Shown piece by piece: positions 1-7,141 of a DNA stretch of 64,000 nt. Numbering within the stretch: the stretch's first letter is position 1; each line of letters starts with the position of its first letter. The stretch covers positions 1-64,000 of the forward strand of contig JAKANY010000006.1 of NCBI GenBank assembly GCA_021823525.1. The letters run 5' to 3'. The notes beneath the pieces were generated by a model. It had not been told where the DNA came from. It did no database searches and saw nothing but the letters and a program-made list of their open reading frames with translations. Source of the DNA: Actinomycetes bacterium. GTDB lineage: Bacteria; Actinomycetota; Acidimicrobiia; Acidimicrobiales; RAAP-2. A program made the position numbers and the translations under genes.

Positions 1-483
1 ATGGACAGCGTGACGGTCGTCGTCGAGATCCCCCGCGGGAGCCAGAACAAGTACGAGTACAACCACGAGACCCACGCGATCACCCTGGACCGCCACCTCA
101 TCGTGTCGATGGGCTACCCGGCCGAGTACGGCTTCATCCCCGACACCCTGGGCGGTGACGGGGACCCCCTGGACGCCCTGGTCCTGACCGAGTACCCGAC
201 CTTCCCGGGCTGCCAGATCGAGGCCAAGATCCTGGCGATGTGCATCATGACCGACGAGCACGGCCCCGACGAGAAGCTGCTGGCCGTCCCGACCTACGAC
301 CCGCGCTGGAAGGGGGCCCAGGACCTGGCCGACGTGCCCCGCGACGTGCTGGACCGGATCGCGCACTTCTTCACCGTCTACAAGGACCTCGACGAGGGCA
401 AGTGGATGAAGGTGGAGCAGTGGGTGGGCCGCGAGGAGGCCCTGGCCGAGCTGGCCGCGTCGCGCGCGCGATACCAGGGGTAG
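1..483 (+). CDS. ppa: Inorganic pyrophosphatase, family I
   Basis: This 160-residue protein is a soluble family I inorganic pyrophosphatase, which hydrolyses pyrophosphate to two phosphates and pulls biosynthetic reactions forward in the cytosol. The sequence shows the N-terminal VVVEIPRGSQNKYEY block that opens bacterial family I enzymes, the metal-binding signature DGDPLDALV near residues 53-61, and YDPRW followed by the C-terminal FFTVYKDLD region. The length is normal for a compact actinobacterial enzyme. The ATG is at the first base of the window, so upstream signals and a slightly longer N-terminus cannot be excluded. The downstream membrane-protein frame begins within or just after this gene, so the two may be co-transcribed. 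Confidence 0.96.
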   Translation: MDSVTVVVEIPRGSQNKYEYNHETHAITLDRHLIVSMGYPAEYGFIPDTLGGDGDPLDALVLTEYPTFPGCQIEAKILAMCIMTDEHGPDEKLLAVPTYDPRWKGAQDLADVPRDVLDRIAHFFTVYKDLDEGKWMKVEQWVGREEALAELAASRARYQG

Positions 484-545
484 CGACGTCGCCGCCTGAC
501 GAGCTGGCGGTCCGCGCGGCCTCGCGCGAGGTCCGGCGCTGGCTG

Positions 546-1121
546 GTGGCCACGCAGTCGGTGTTCTTCGCCGCACTCGTCGTGTGCGTCGCGATCAACG
601 CCTCGGAGACCGCCCAGAATGACGGCATCTCCTTCTACGGCGTCTACGGCCCCACGATCGCGCTGGTCGTCGTGGGCTACGCGACGGCCGGGATCGGCCT
701 GTGGCGCGTCGCGGGCTGGCTGGCCCGCCACGGGGCCCCCGGCGTCCTGTTCGTGGGGGCTCGCGTCGTGGCGCTCGGCCTCGGCCTCCTGCTCGTGACC
801 CCCTACGACGAGGGCGCGTTCCTCAACTGGTCCCACATGACCGTGGGCGTGGCCGTGGCGCTGATGCAGCTCGCGAGCTCGGTGGCCCTGCTGCGGCGCC
901 GCCGGGCGTGGCCGGTGCGCCTGGTCTTCGCGGTGCAGCTGGCGGGCGGGGTGATCGCGGCCGCGTCGCTGCCCGACTGGCACTTCCCGATGCTGCTGCG
1001 CGGCGAGAGCCTCTACGCCCTGGGCTACGCGCTCAGCCTCTACATCTGGGTCGACGTCGTGGTCCCGCTACCGGGCGGCGTGCGGCTCGCGCACGACGAC
1101 GTCGACGAGCGCCGCGAGTGA
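546..1121 (+). CDS. Hypothetical multi-pass membrane protein
   Basis: An integral membrane protein of about 191 residues with roughly five hydrophobic segments, beginning with VFFAALVVCVA and ending near ALGYALSLYIWVDVVV. I do not recognise the family. The start is uncertain: the frame is open upstream into ppa, and a GTG at 420 would overlap ppa by 64 bases, while the GTG at 546 lies just before the first membrane span; residues encoded from about 504 look protein-like, so the real N-terminus may be a few residues longer. Its last 54 bases overlap the convergent TetR gene. The short acidic and basic tail (HDDVDERRE) is probably cytoplasmic. No function is proposed. Confidence 0.6.
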   Translation: MATQSVFFAALVVCVAINASETAQNDGISFYGVYGPTIALVVVGYATAGIGLWRVAGWLARHGAPGVLFVGARVVALGLGLLLVTPYDEGAFLNWSHMTVGVAVALMQLASSVALLRRRRAWPVRLVFAVQLAGGVIAAASLPDWHFPMLLRGESLYALGYALSLYIWVDVVVPLPGGVRLAHDDVDERRE

Positions 1122-1670
1122 CCGGCTCCACGCGACCGGCGTGGTCGCGAGCGGGTGATCCCCCTCGAGGGAGACCTGCCCGAAGAACAGCGCGTACCAG
1201 ATCCGCGAGAAGCTGACCGCGTCGACCCCCGGCGCCGTCAGCCCCCGGTCGACCAGGGGCTGGACCGCGCCCACGACCAGGGCGCCCGCGGCGCGCTGCG
1301 CCGCGGCGATCCCCGCGGCCGCCCGGGGGCTGTGGTGCGCGAAGGCCAGCGACTCGACGCGCACGTGGTGGGCGCGGGCGTGCTCGGGCCGCTGGGACTG
1401 GTCGATCATGGCCCAGAGCACGCGGCGCAGCTCCTCGCGCGTGGCCACGTGGCGCAGCGGCTCGGCGAAGGCCTCCGCGGCGGCCAGCACGGTGCGCCGG
1501 TAGCGCGCGACCACGCTCTCGGCGACCAGGGACTCGCGGTCGGCGAAGTAGGCGTAGAGCAGCGACACCGACACGTGCGCGCGCTCGGCGACGCGCTTGA
1601 CCCGGTACCGGGTGACGCCGTAGTCGTCCAGCTCGCGCACGGACGCGTCGAGGATGCGGTCCTGGGTCAC
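1068..1670 (-). CDS. TetR/AcrR-family transcriptional regulator
   Basis: A 200-residue TetR-type repressor. The N-terminal helix-turn-helix is evident: TQDRILDASVRELDDYG, then YRVKRVAERAHVSVSLLYAYFADRESLV, the classic TetR recognition helix with LYAYF. The C-terminal ligand-binding part carries RIWYALFFGQVSLEG, almost identical to the segment in the neighbouring TetR gene (1728-2321), so the two are tandem paralogues. The start is a GTG with no good Shine-Dalgarno sequence but a TAGCCT hexamer seven bases upstream, suggesting a leaderless transcript. It follows the second TetR, E2 and hydrolase genes on the minus strand, so it may regulate this divergent catabolic locus. Ligand unknown. Confidence 0.9.
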   Translation of the reverse strand: MTQDRILDASVRELDDYGVTRYRVKRVAERAHVSVSLLYAYFADRESLVAESVVARYRRTVLAAAEAFAEPLRHVATREELRRVLWAMIDQSQRPEHARAHHVRVESLAFAHHSPRAAAGIAAAQRAAGALVVGAVQPLVDRGLTAPGVDAVSFSRIWYALFFGQVSLEGDHPLATTPVAWSRSLAALVDVVVREPHAAR

Positions 1671-1677
1671 CGGGCGA

Positions 1678-1683
1678 AGGCTA
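1678..1683 (-). promoter_or_regulatory. Putative -10 box of leaderless TetR gene
   Basis: On the minus strand TAGCCT is followed by exactly seven bases and then the GTG start of the TetR gene ending at 1068. No Shine-Dalgarno sequence lies between, so transcription would start at or next to the initiation codon. The same arrangement recurs at the paralogous TetR gene. Confidence 0.35.
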
Positions 1684-1727
1684 GCCAGGCGATCGGGCCG
1701 CGCGGGCCGGCCGCGGCGGGACCTTGG

Positions 1728-2321
1728 TCAGTCCTGGCGCACCATGGCGTCGGCCAGGACGTCGAGCGCGCTCAGCCAGTCCTCGGCCGACACGGCCAGG
1801 TTCTTCTCGCCCTCGAGGGCGATCTGGCCGAAGAACAGCGCGTACCAGATCCGCGCGAAGGCGTAGCCCGTCACGCCCGGGGCCAGCAGCCCCTTGGCCA
1901 CCACCGGCTCGACCCACTGCTCGATGAGCTCGCCGGCCTCCTCCTTGGCGTCGGCGATCCCGCTCGAGGCGCTCAGGTTGTGCGTGGCGAAGGACATGCC
2001 CTCCATGCGCCGGATCCGCGCATCGGTGCGCTCGGGCAGCTGGGCGTCGCGGATCATCTGGCGCATCGCCGCGCGCAGCTCGGCGGGCGTCTCGACGCCG
2101 CGCAGGGGCGTCGTGAACACCTCGGCGTTGCCCAGCAGCACCGTGCGGTACCCGTGGACGATGGCCGCGGCGATGAGCCCCTCGCGATCGTCGAAGTAGC
2201 TGTAGAGCAGCGCCATCGAGATCCCGGCGTCCATGGCGACGCGCTTGACGCGGAACTGCGTGAGGCCGTGGGCCTCGATCTCGCGCGCGGCGGCCTCGAG
2301 GATGCGGTCTCGCGTCTCCAC
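1728..2321 (-). CDS. TetR/AcrR-family transcriptional regulator (paralogue)
   Basis: A 197-residue TetR-family repressor, paralogous to the gene at 1068-1670. The DNA-binding domain reads ETRDRILEAAAREIEAHG, then FRVKRVAMDAGISMALLYSYFDDREGL, with the usual LYSYF recognition helix. The effector domain contains RIWYALFFGQIALEG, shared with its twin. I chose the GTG at 2321 because the protein aligns with its twin from VETRDRIL onward; the frame stays open further upstream but that part is only the antisense of the E2 gene end. Ten bases separate it from the E2 stop codon, so it is probably also read from the E2 transcript. It may sense an intermediate of the pathway encoded here. Confidence 0.9.
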   Translation of the reverse strand: METRDRILEAAAREIEAHGLTQFRVKRVAMDAGISMALLYSYFDDREGLIAAAIVHGYRTVLLGNAEVFTTPLRGVETPAELRAAMRQMIRDAQLPERTDARIRRMEGMSFATHNLSASSGIADAKEEAGELIEQWVEPVVAKGLLAPGVTGYAFARIWYALFFGQIALEGEKNLAVSAEDWLSALDVLADAMVRQD

Positions 2322-2328
2322 CGAGCGC

Positions 2329-2334
2329 AGGCTA
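2329..2334 (-). promoter_or_regulatory. Putative -10 box of second leaderless TetR gene
   Basis: TAGCCT on the minus strand, seven bases before the GTG of the TetR gene; its first three bases are the TAG stop codon of the upstream E2 gene. Spacing and hexamer are identical to the box at 1678-1683. Confidence 0.35.
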
Positions 2335-3690
2335 CCGCGAGGGCGCCGCGCGCGACAGGTCGCCCAGCTCGGTCGCCCAGTCGCGGGTGGCCAGCACCTC
2401 CTCGAAGCGCCGCAGGAAGCGCGCGGCGTAGGCGCCATCGATCACGCGGTGGTCGAAGGTGAGGGCGGCCAGCCCCACCGAGTGGATGGCGATGGCCTCG
2501 CCGGTCGCACTCTCGACGACGACCGGGGTGCGGCGCACCCCGTCGGTGGCCAGGATCGCGACCTGGGGCTGGTTGATCACCGCGCCCGTCATCAGCGTCC
2601 CGTAGGGCCCGGGGTTGGTGATCGTGAAGGTCCCGCCCGCCGCGTCGTCGACGCTCAGGCGTCGCGCGCGCGCGGCCTCGGCCAGCTCGCGGATGCGGCG
2701 GGCCAGGCTCACCAGGTCGAGCCGGTCAGCCTGGTGCACGACCGGGACGACGAGCCCGTCGCCGTCCCGGTCGACTGCGATGCCCAGGTTGAGGTCGCCG
2801 TGCACGATCAGGGCCTGGTCTCCGACCGAGGCGTTCAGGTGCGGGAACTCGCGCAGCGCCGCCAGCGCGGCCGCGGCGTTGAAGGGCAGGTATGTCAGGG
2901 AAAAGCCGTGCGCCGCTCGGAAGGCGTCGCCCAGGCGGCGCCGGACGGCCTCGACGGGCTCATAGTCCACCTGGCGGACCATCAGCGTGTGCGCCGACGT
3001 CGCCTTGGAGCGCACCATGTGCTCGGCGGTGAGCGCGCGCAGTCGGGTGAAGGCGATCACCTCGTCCTCGCCCCGGGGGCTCGCGGCGACGGCCCGCTCG
3101 ACGTCGCGGCGCGTGACCTGGCCGCGCGGACCGGTGCCCGTCACGTCCTGGGCGCGCAGCCCGTGCTCGGCGAGCAGGCGCCGCACGACGGGGGAGGCCG
3201 CTCCGGCCGGCGCGCGGGCGCCACGCGAGTCGCGGGACCGCGCCGCGGCGACGACGTCGTCGCGGGTGAGCCGCCCGCGCGGCCCGGTGCCCGTCACGTC
3301 CTCGGCGCGCAGCCCGTGCTCGGCGAGCAGGCGGCGCACGACGGGAGAGAGCCGTGCGTCGGCACCCGCGTCGGGGCCGTCCGGGGTCGAGGGGACCGGT
3401 GCTGGCGCGCCGGCCGGAGCGAGTGGGGGAGGTGGCGCATCGTCGGGGGACTCGTCGGCACCCAGGATCTCGGCGAGCAGCGTGCCGACGTCGACGGTGG
3501 TGCCCGCGACGACGTAGATCGCGTGCAGCGTCCCGGTCGCGGGCGCGGGGATCTCGGTGTCGACCTTGTCGCTAGCCACCTCGAACAGGGCGTCGCCCTT
3601 GCTGACCGCCTCGCCCACGCTCTTGTACCACTGGGTGAGCGTGCCCTCGGCGACCGTCTCGCCCAGCTGGGGCATCACGACGCGGATCAC
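2332..3690 (-). CDS. 2-oxoacid dehydrogenase E2 (dihydrolipoyl acyltransferase) with two subunit-binding domains
   Basis: The 452-residue acyltransferase core subunit of a 2-oxoacid dehydrogenase complex; it moves the acyl group from E1 via lipoyl-lysine to CoA. Domains in order: one lipoyl domain (about 1-78) with lipoylation Lys42 in SDKVDTEI, a Pro/Ala linker, two peripheral subunit-binding domains (about 115-150 and 166-201, both SPVVRRLLAEHGLRA then DVTGTGPRG), then the catalytic domain ending with the active-site FDHRVIDGAYAARFL (His and Asp of HxxxDG). Usual E2s have one subunit-binding domain. The GTG start overlaps the upstream hydrolase stop by four bases (GTGA), implying translational coupling. 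The matching E1 genes are probably those at 11882-13848; no E3 is in the window. The substrate (pyruvate, branched-chain or other 2-oxoacid) cannot be told from sequence alone. Confidence 0.92.
   Translation of the reverse strand: MIRVVMPQLGETVAEGTLTQWYKSVGEAVSKGDALFEVASDKVDTEIPAPATGTLHAIYVVAGTTVDVGTLLAEILGADESPDDAPPPPLAPAGAPAPVPSTPDGPDAGADARLSPVVRRLLAEHGLRAEDVTGTGPRGRLTRDDVVAAARSRDSRGARAPAGAASPVVRRLLAEHGLRAQDVTGTGPRGQVTRRDVERAVAASPRGEDEVIAFTRLRALTAEHMVRSKATSAHTLMVRQVDYEPVEAVRRRLGDAFRAAHGFSLTYLPFNAAAALAALREFPHLNASVGDQALIVHGDLNLGIAVDRDGDGLVVPVVHQADRLDLVSLARRIRELAEAARARRLSVDDAAGGTFTITNPGPYGTLMTGAVINQPQVAILATDGVRRTPVVVESATGEAIAIHSVGLAALTFDHRVIDGAYAARFLRRFEEVLATRDWATELGDLSRAAPSR
3122..3348 (-). 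repeat. Tandem direct repeat within the E2 gene
   Basis: Bases 3122-3195 and 3275-3348 are a direct repeat offset by 153 bases (51 codons) with only a few mismatches by eye. Each unit encodes the core of a peripheral subunit-binding domain. The near identity at DNA level suggests a recent intragenic duplication. Confidence 0.85.
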
Positions 3691-4772
3691 GAGGACTCCC
3701 CGGGACCGGCCGCGCCCACGACGCGGTCGGCCAGCCAGTCGGCGGCGGGCCCGCGGTGGCGCGTGACGACGTTGGCGCAGCCGTGGTTGCCCTCGGCGAA
3801 GGCCCACAGCGTCGCCTCGCCGCGCGCCTCGGCGACCAGGCGCTCGCCCTCGTGCCAGGAGAAGAGGCGGTCGCGCTGACCCTGGATCACGAGCAGGGGC
3901 GCCGTGATGCGCGGCGCGTGACCCGCCAGGGTGAGCTCGCTCGCGCGTCGCTGGGCCTCCTCGGGCGAGCGAGCGCCCGAGCGCACCTCGAAGGCGCTTC
4001 GGGTCAGGGGGTTGAGCCCCGCGAAGGAGGCCCCGAAGTCGTAGGGCCCCGACAGGGCGACGACGGCCCGCAGCGGGAGGTCGGTCGCGGCCAGCCGGGC
4101 CGCGTAGTAGCCCCCGAGGCTGACCCCCCACACGCCCACGCGCTGCGCGTCCAGATCGCCAAGGGTGGCCAGGTGGCTGAGGACCGCCGCGCCGACGGGC
4201 TCCCAGTCCGCGCGGATGGGCCAGTCCCACTCGGCCTCGCCCTGGCCGGGCCCGTCGAGGGCGACCGTCGCCAGGCCGCGGTCGAGGAAGGCGCGCTCGA
4301 CGCCGCGGAACTCCTCCTTGGTCGAGTCCAGCCCCGCGAGGAGGAGCACGACCGGGTGCGGGCCCGGCCCCGGCGGCGTGCGCACCACGGCCGTAAGCGC
4401 TCCTCCCTCGAAGGGGATCGCCTCGCGCCGCCCCCCGGGCGCGAGGTCGGGGAGGGCGCGCGTCAGGGCGGCGACCGCGCGCTGGTGCGCGGCACGCTCC
4501 TGGTCCCGGTCGTGGACGAAGAGGAAGCGCCCGAAGTGGTAGTAGGTCGCGGCGCGCGCGTCGAACTCCCCGGCGCTGCGCGCGTGCCCCGCAGCGCGGC
4601 TGGTCGTGGCCAGGGTCGCGTACTCGTCGGCCGCGGCGCACCAGGTCGCGCACCAGTCGTCCCAGGACGCGACGCGCTCGGTGATGCGCGCGAAGTCGGC
4701 GGTGTCAACCCCGTTGGCCACGAAGCGAGGCTCCCAGTTGGCGATGGCCGTGCGGACCAGCGGATCGACCAC
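3687..4772 (-). CDS. Alpha/beta hydrolase, 2,6-dihydroxypseudooxynicotine-hydrolase-like
   Basis: A 361-residue alpha/beta hydrolase with an N-terminal helical extension (about 1-115) followed by the catalytic core. The nucleophile elbow is GVSLGG with Ser218, the oxyanion region is LLLAGLDSTKEEF, and the late acid and histidine are seen in VIQGQRDRLFSW and AEGNHGCAN. This architecture matches the DUF1100/FrsA-like and 2,6-dihydroxypseudooxynicotine hydrolase group, which cleave C-C bonds or esters; the exact substrate is inference only. It starts at GTG with a strong purine-rich Shine-Dalgarno sequence and heads a minus-strand operon with E2, suggesting that its product is or leads to the 2-oxoacid oxidised by the dehydrogenase. 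Confidence 0.85.
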   Translation of the reverse strand: MVDPLVRTAIANWEPRFVANGVDTADFARITERVASWDDWCATWCAAADEYATLATTSRAAGHARSAGEFDARAATYYHFGRFLFVHDRDQERAAHQRAVAALTRALPDLAPGGRREAIPFEGGALTAVVRTPPGPGPHPVVLLLAGLDSTKEEFRGVERAFLDRGLATVALDGPGQGEAEWDWPIRADWEPVGAAVLSHLATLGDLDAQRVGVWGVSLGGYYAARLAATDLPLRAVVALSGPYDFGASFAGLNPLTRSAFEVRSGARSPEEAQRRASELTLAGHAPRITAPLLVIQGQRDRLFSWHEGERLVAEARGEATLWAFAEGNHGCANVVTRHRGPAADWLADRVVGAAGPGESS

Positions 4773-4855
4773 GTCCCCCCCTCAGCGTCGTGTCGTGTGG
4801 GGGCTGATGGTAGCGACCCGCGGCCGGTCGAGCCCACCGCGCAGGTCCAAATACT

Positions 4856-4884
4856 TTTCACGGACCGTCGAAGAAATTTCACGG
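4856..4884 (+). promoter_or_regulatory. Direct repeat TTTCACGG, candidate activator site
   Basis: TTTCACGG occurs at 4856-4863 and again at 4877-4884, a 21-base offset that equals two helical turns, ending nine bases before the -35 box of the livK promoter. This is the usual geometry of an activator or dimeric regulator site. The regulator is unknown; the adjacent TetR pair is one possibility. Confidence 0.4.
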
Positions 4885-4893
4885 GGGGTGTCG

Positions 4894-4922
4894 TTGACCG
4901 CCCCCCAAGGCGTCGTTAGAGT
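4894..4922 (+). promoter_or_regulatory. Sigma70-type promoter for the liv operon
   Basis: TTGACC (4894-4899), a 17-base spacer, then TAGAGT (4917-4922). Transcription would start near 4930, about 60 bases before the livK ATG. It lies in the 220-base divergent region between the hydrolase gene and livK. Confidence 0.6.
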
Positions 4923-4992
4923 GCCGCAATCGCTCGTCGAGCGAGGGGCGCCGTCGAGGGGGAATCACGGCGTCGTGCAAGTAGGGGGGAAC

Positions 4993-6249
4993 ATGAAATT
5001 AGGCAACCGCAGGTATCTGCGGGCTCTGACGGCGACCGCGCTGGCGGGGGTCTCGATGCTGACGATCGTGGGGTCGAGCGGCGCGTCCGCCCGCAGCCAC
5101 GCGTCGGCCTCGCCCGTCAAGATCGGGATCTCGCTGTCGCTGTCCGGCGACTTCTCGGCCGACGGCCAGGCCTTCCAGCAGGGCTACCAGCTCTGGGCGG
5201 CGGACATCAACCGGGCCGGGGGCCTCCTCGGCCACCCGGTGGTGCTCGACATCAAGTCGGACGCCTCGAGCCCGACCCAGGTGGTAACCAACTACCAGGC
5301 GCTCATCTCCAACGACCACGTGGCCCTGACGTTCGGGCCGTTCTCGTCGCTGCTCTCGCTGCCGGCGGCCAAGGCGGTCTCGCGCTACGGCTACGCACTA
5401 GTCGAGGGGGCGGGCGGAGCGCCCAGCGTCTTCCAGGCCGGGCTGAAGAACGTCTTCGACGTCTCGCTGCCCGTGGCCGACGATCTGATGCCCTTCGCCA
5501 AGTGGGTGACGAGCCTGCCCGCGTCCCAGCGCCCCAAGACCGTCGCCTTCGTGACCTCTAACGACCCGTTCACCGAGCCGCAGGTCACGACCATCGAGCC
5601 GCTGCTGCGCAAGGCCGGGATGAAGGTCGTCTACAACAAGGTCTTCCCCGCCGAGGTCACTGACTACACCTCGATCGCGGACGCCGTGGCCGCCGCCAAG
5701 CCCCAGGCCGTCGTGCTGGGCTCGGTCGACGTGCCCACGGTGTCGGCCTTCATGCAGGCCTTCGAGCAGTCGGGCTTCTCGCCCAAGGCCTTCATCGCGA
5801 CCGGCGGTCCCGACCAGGGGGCGACGTTCCTCAAGGCCGTGGGCGGCGTGAAGAACGCCAGCGGCATGATGGTGCCCAACGCGTGGTACGGCGGATCGGC
5901 CAACCCGCTCAGCAAGACCATGGTCGCCGAGTACGTCAAGAAGTACGGCGGCACGGCCTCCCAGGTGAGCAGTGACGTGGCCGAGGCCTACTCGGTGGGC
6001 GAGGTGATGGCCCAGGCGGTCAAGGCGACCGGCGGGTTCAACAACAAGAAGATCATGGCCTACCTGCACTCGGGCGCGACCCTCCAGTCGGTCCAGGGTC
6101 CGGTGCGCTTCAACGGGCTGGGCGAGAACGTCGTGCCCACGGCCTTCACCTTCCAGTGGCAGGGCGCCAAGTTCGTCCAGGTGAACCCGGCGGGCGACCC
6201 GAACTCGGTGAAGGTCCTGTACCCGAAGCCGGCCTGGGGCAAGGGCTGA
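4993..6249 (+). CDS. livK: Branched-chain-amino-acid-type ABC transporter substrate-binding protein
   Basis: A 418-residue extracytoplasmic solute-binding protein of the Leu/Ile/Val-binding type (periplasmic-binding fold I). The N-terminus is a Sec signal peptide (MKLGNRRYLRALTATALAG, hydrophobic core, probable cleavage near SGASA) and no lipobox cysteine is seen. The mature part begins VKIGISLSLSGDFSADGQ, the standard opening of this family. GTAGGGGGGAAC precedes the ATG as a ribosome-binding site. It heads a five-gene importer operon. Members of this family also bind amides, urea, aromatics and other compounds, and the downstream catabolic genes suggest a non-standard ligand. High confidence for family, low for ligand. 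Confidence 0.93.
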   Translation: MKLGNRRYLRALTATALAGVSMLTIVGSSGASARSHASASPVKIGISLSLSGDFSADGQAFQQGYQLWAADINRAGGLLGHPVVLDIKSDASSPTQVVTNYQALISNDHVALTFGPFSSLLSLPAAKAVSRYGYALVEGAGGAPSVFQAGLKNVFDVSLPVADDLMPFAKWVTSLPASQRPKTVAFVTSNDPFTEPQVTTIEPLLRKAGMKVVYNKVFPAEVTDYTSIADAVAAAKPQAVVLGSVDVPTVSAFMQAFEQSGFSPKAFIATGGPDQGATFLKAVGGVKNASGMMVPNAWYGGSANPLSKTMVAEYVKKYGGTASQVSSDVAEAYSVGEVMAQAVKATGGFNNKKIMAYLHSGATLQSVQGPVRFNGLGENVVPTAFTFQWQGAKFVQVNPAGDPNSVKVLYPKPAWGKG

Positions 6250-6256
6250 GCCGGCC

Positions 6257-7141
6257 GTGAACGCCATTGCCCTGCTGAGCGCCGCGAAGGACGGTGTCCT
6301 GACCGGTTCGGTCTACGCCCTGATGGCGACGGGTCTCACCCTCGTCTTCGGTGTGATGGACATCATCAACATCGCCCAGGGGATCCTCGTCATCCTCGGC
6401 GCCTACCTCAGCTACGCCCTACAGGTGCACTGGCACATCGACCTGTTCGTCGGTCTGCTGATCACGACCCCGACGATGTTCATCGTCGGGGTCGTGATCG
6501 AGCGGGCCTTCATCGGGCGGCTCAAGGGGCCCGAGAAGACCGCCATGTCGATCCTGGTCACCTACGCGGTGTCCCTGCTGATCGAGGGGGCGCTGAACAT
6601 GATCTTCTCGGTCAACGACGTCCAGCTCCAGGCCTCCTACGTGTCCAAGTCCTTCGCCATCGGGCAGGTCCACTTCGGCTTCATCTACGTGGCCGGCTTC
6701 ATCCTGGCGGCGGTCCTGCTGGGGTCGCTCTACGTCATGCTGTATCGCACGCGCTTTGGCATGAGCGTGCGCGCCTCGTTGGCTGACCAGGCCTCGGCGG
6801 CCCTGGTGGGCATCGACGTGCGCCGGGTCTCGACGATCACCTTTGGCATCGGCGTCGCGGTGACCGCGGCTGGCGGCATGATCTACGGGGCCACCAACTC
6901 CTTCAACGCCTCGTCGTCCTACGACCTGATCTCGCGCCTGCTCACGATCATCGTGCTCGGCGGGATGGGATCGCTCGGGGGCGCCATGCTCGCGGGCATC
7001 GCCATGGTCTTCATCGGCGACGTCGTGGGTGTGGTCTGGTCGCCGGTGTGGTCGACCATGGCCTACTTCGTGGTGCTCGTCCTCGTCCTGCTGTGGCGGC
7101 CCCAGGGCCTCTTCGGCCGGGCCTCGGCGCGGGTGGCCTGA
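6257..7141 (+). CDS. livH: ABC transporter permease, LivH type
   Basis: A 294-residue inner-membrane permease of the branched-chain amino acid transporter family. It shows the typical N-terminal GSVYALMATGLTLVFGVMDI with INIAQG following, multiple hydrophobic helices, and the conserved late cytoplasmic motif IIVLGGMGSLGGAMLAG that contacts the ATPase. Length is normal. It starts at GTG seven bases after livK and its stop codon overlaps the ATG of livM by one base (TGATG), so the genes are translationally coupled. Confidence 0.95.
   Translation: MNAIALLSAAKDGVLTGSVYALMATGLTLVFGVMDIINIAQGILVILGAYLSYALQVHWHIDLFVGLLITTPTMFIVGVVIERAFIGRLKGPEKTAMSILVTYAVSLLIEGALNMIFSVNDVQLQASYVSKSFAIGQVHFGFIYVAGFILAAVLLGSLYVMLYRTRFGMSVRASLADQASAALVGIDVRRVSTITFGIGVAVTAAGGMIYGATNSFNASSSYDLISRLLTIIVLGGMGSLGGAMLAGIAMVFIGDVVGVVWSPVWSTMAYFVVLVLVLLWRPQGLFGRASARVA

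Noticed and set aside
2332-4653. A continuous 773-codon minus-strand frame that might be read as a fused hydrolase-E2 protein
   Set aside because: The upstream 320 codons are Arg/Gly/Pro/Ala-rich antisense-type sequence out of frame with the real hydrolase, which ends at 3687 and overlaps the E2 GTG by four bases. They are two coupled genes.
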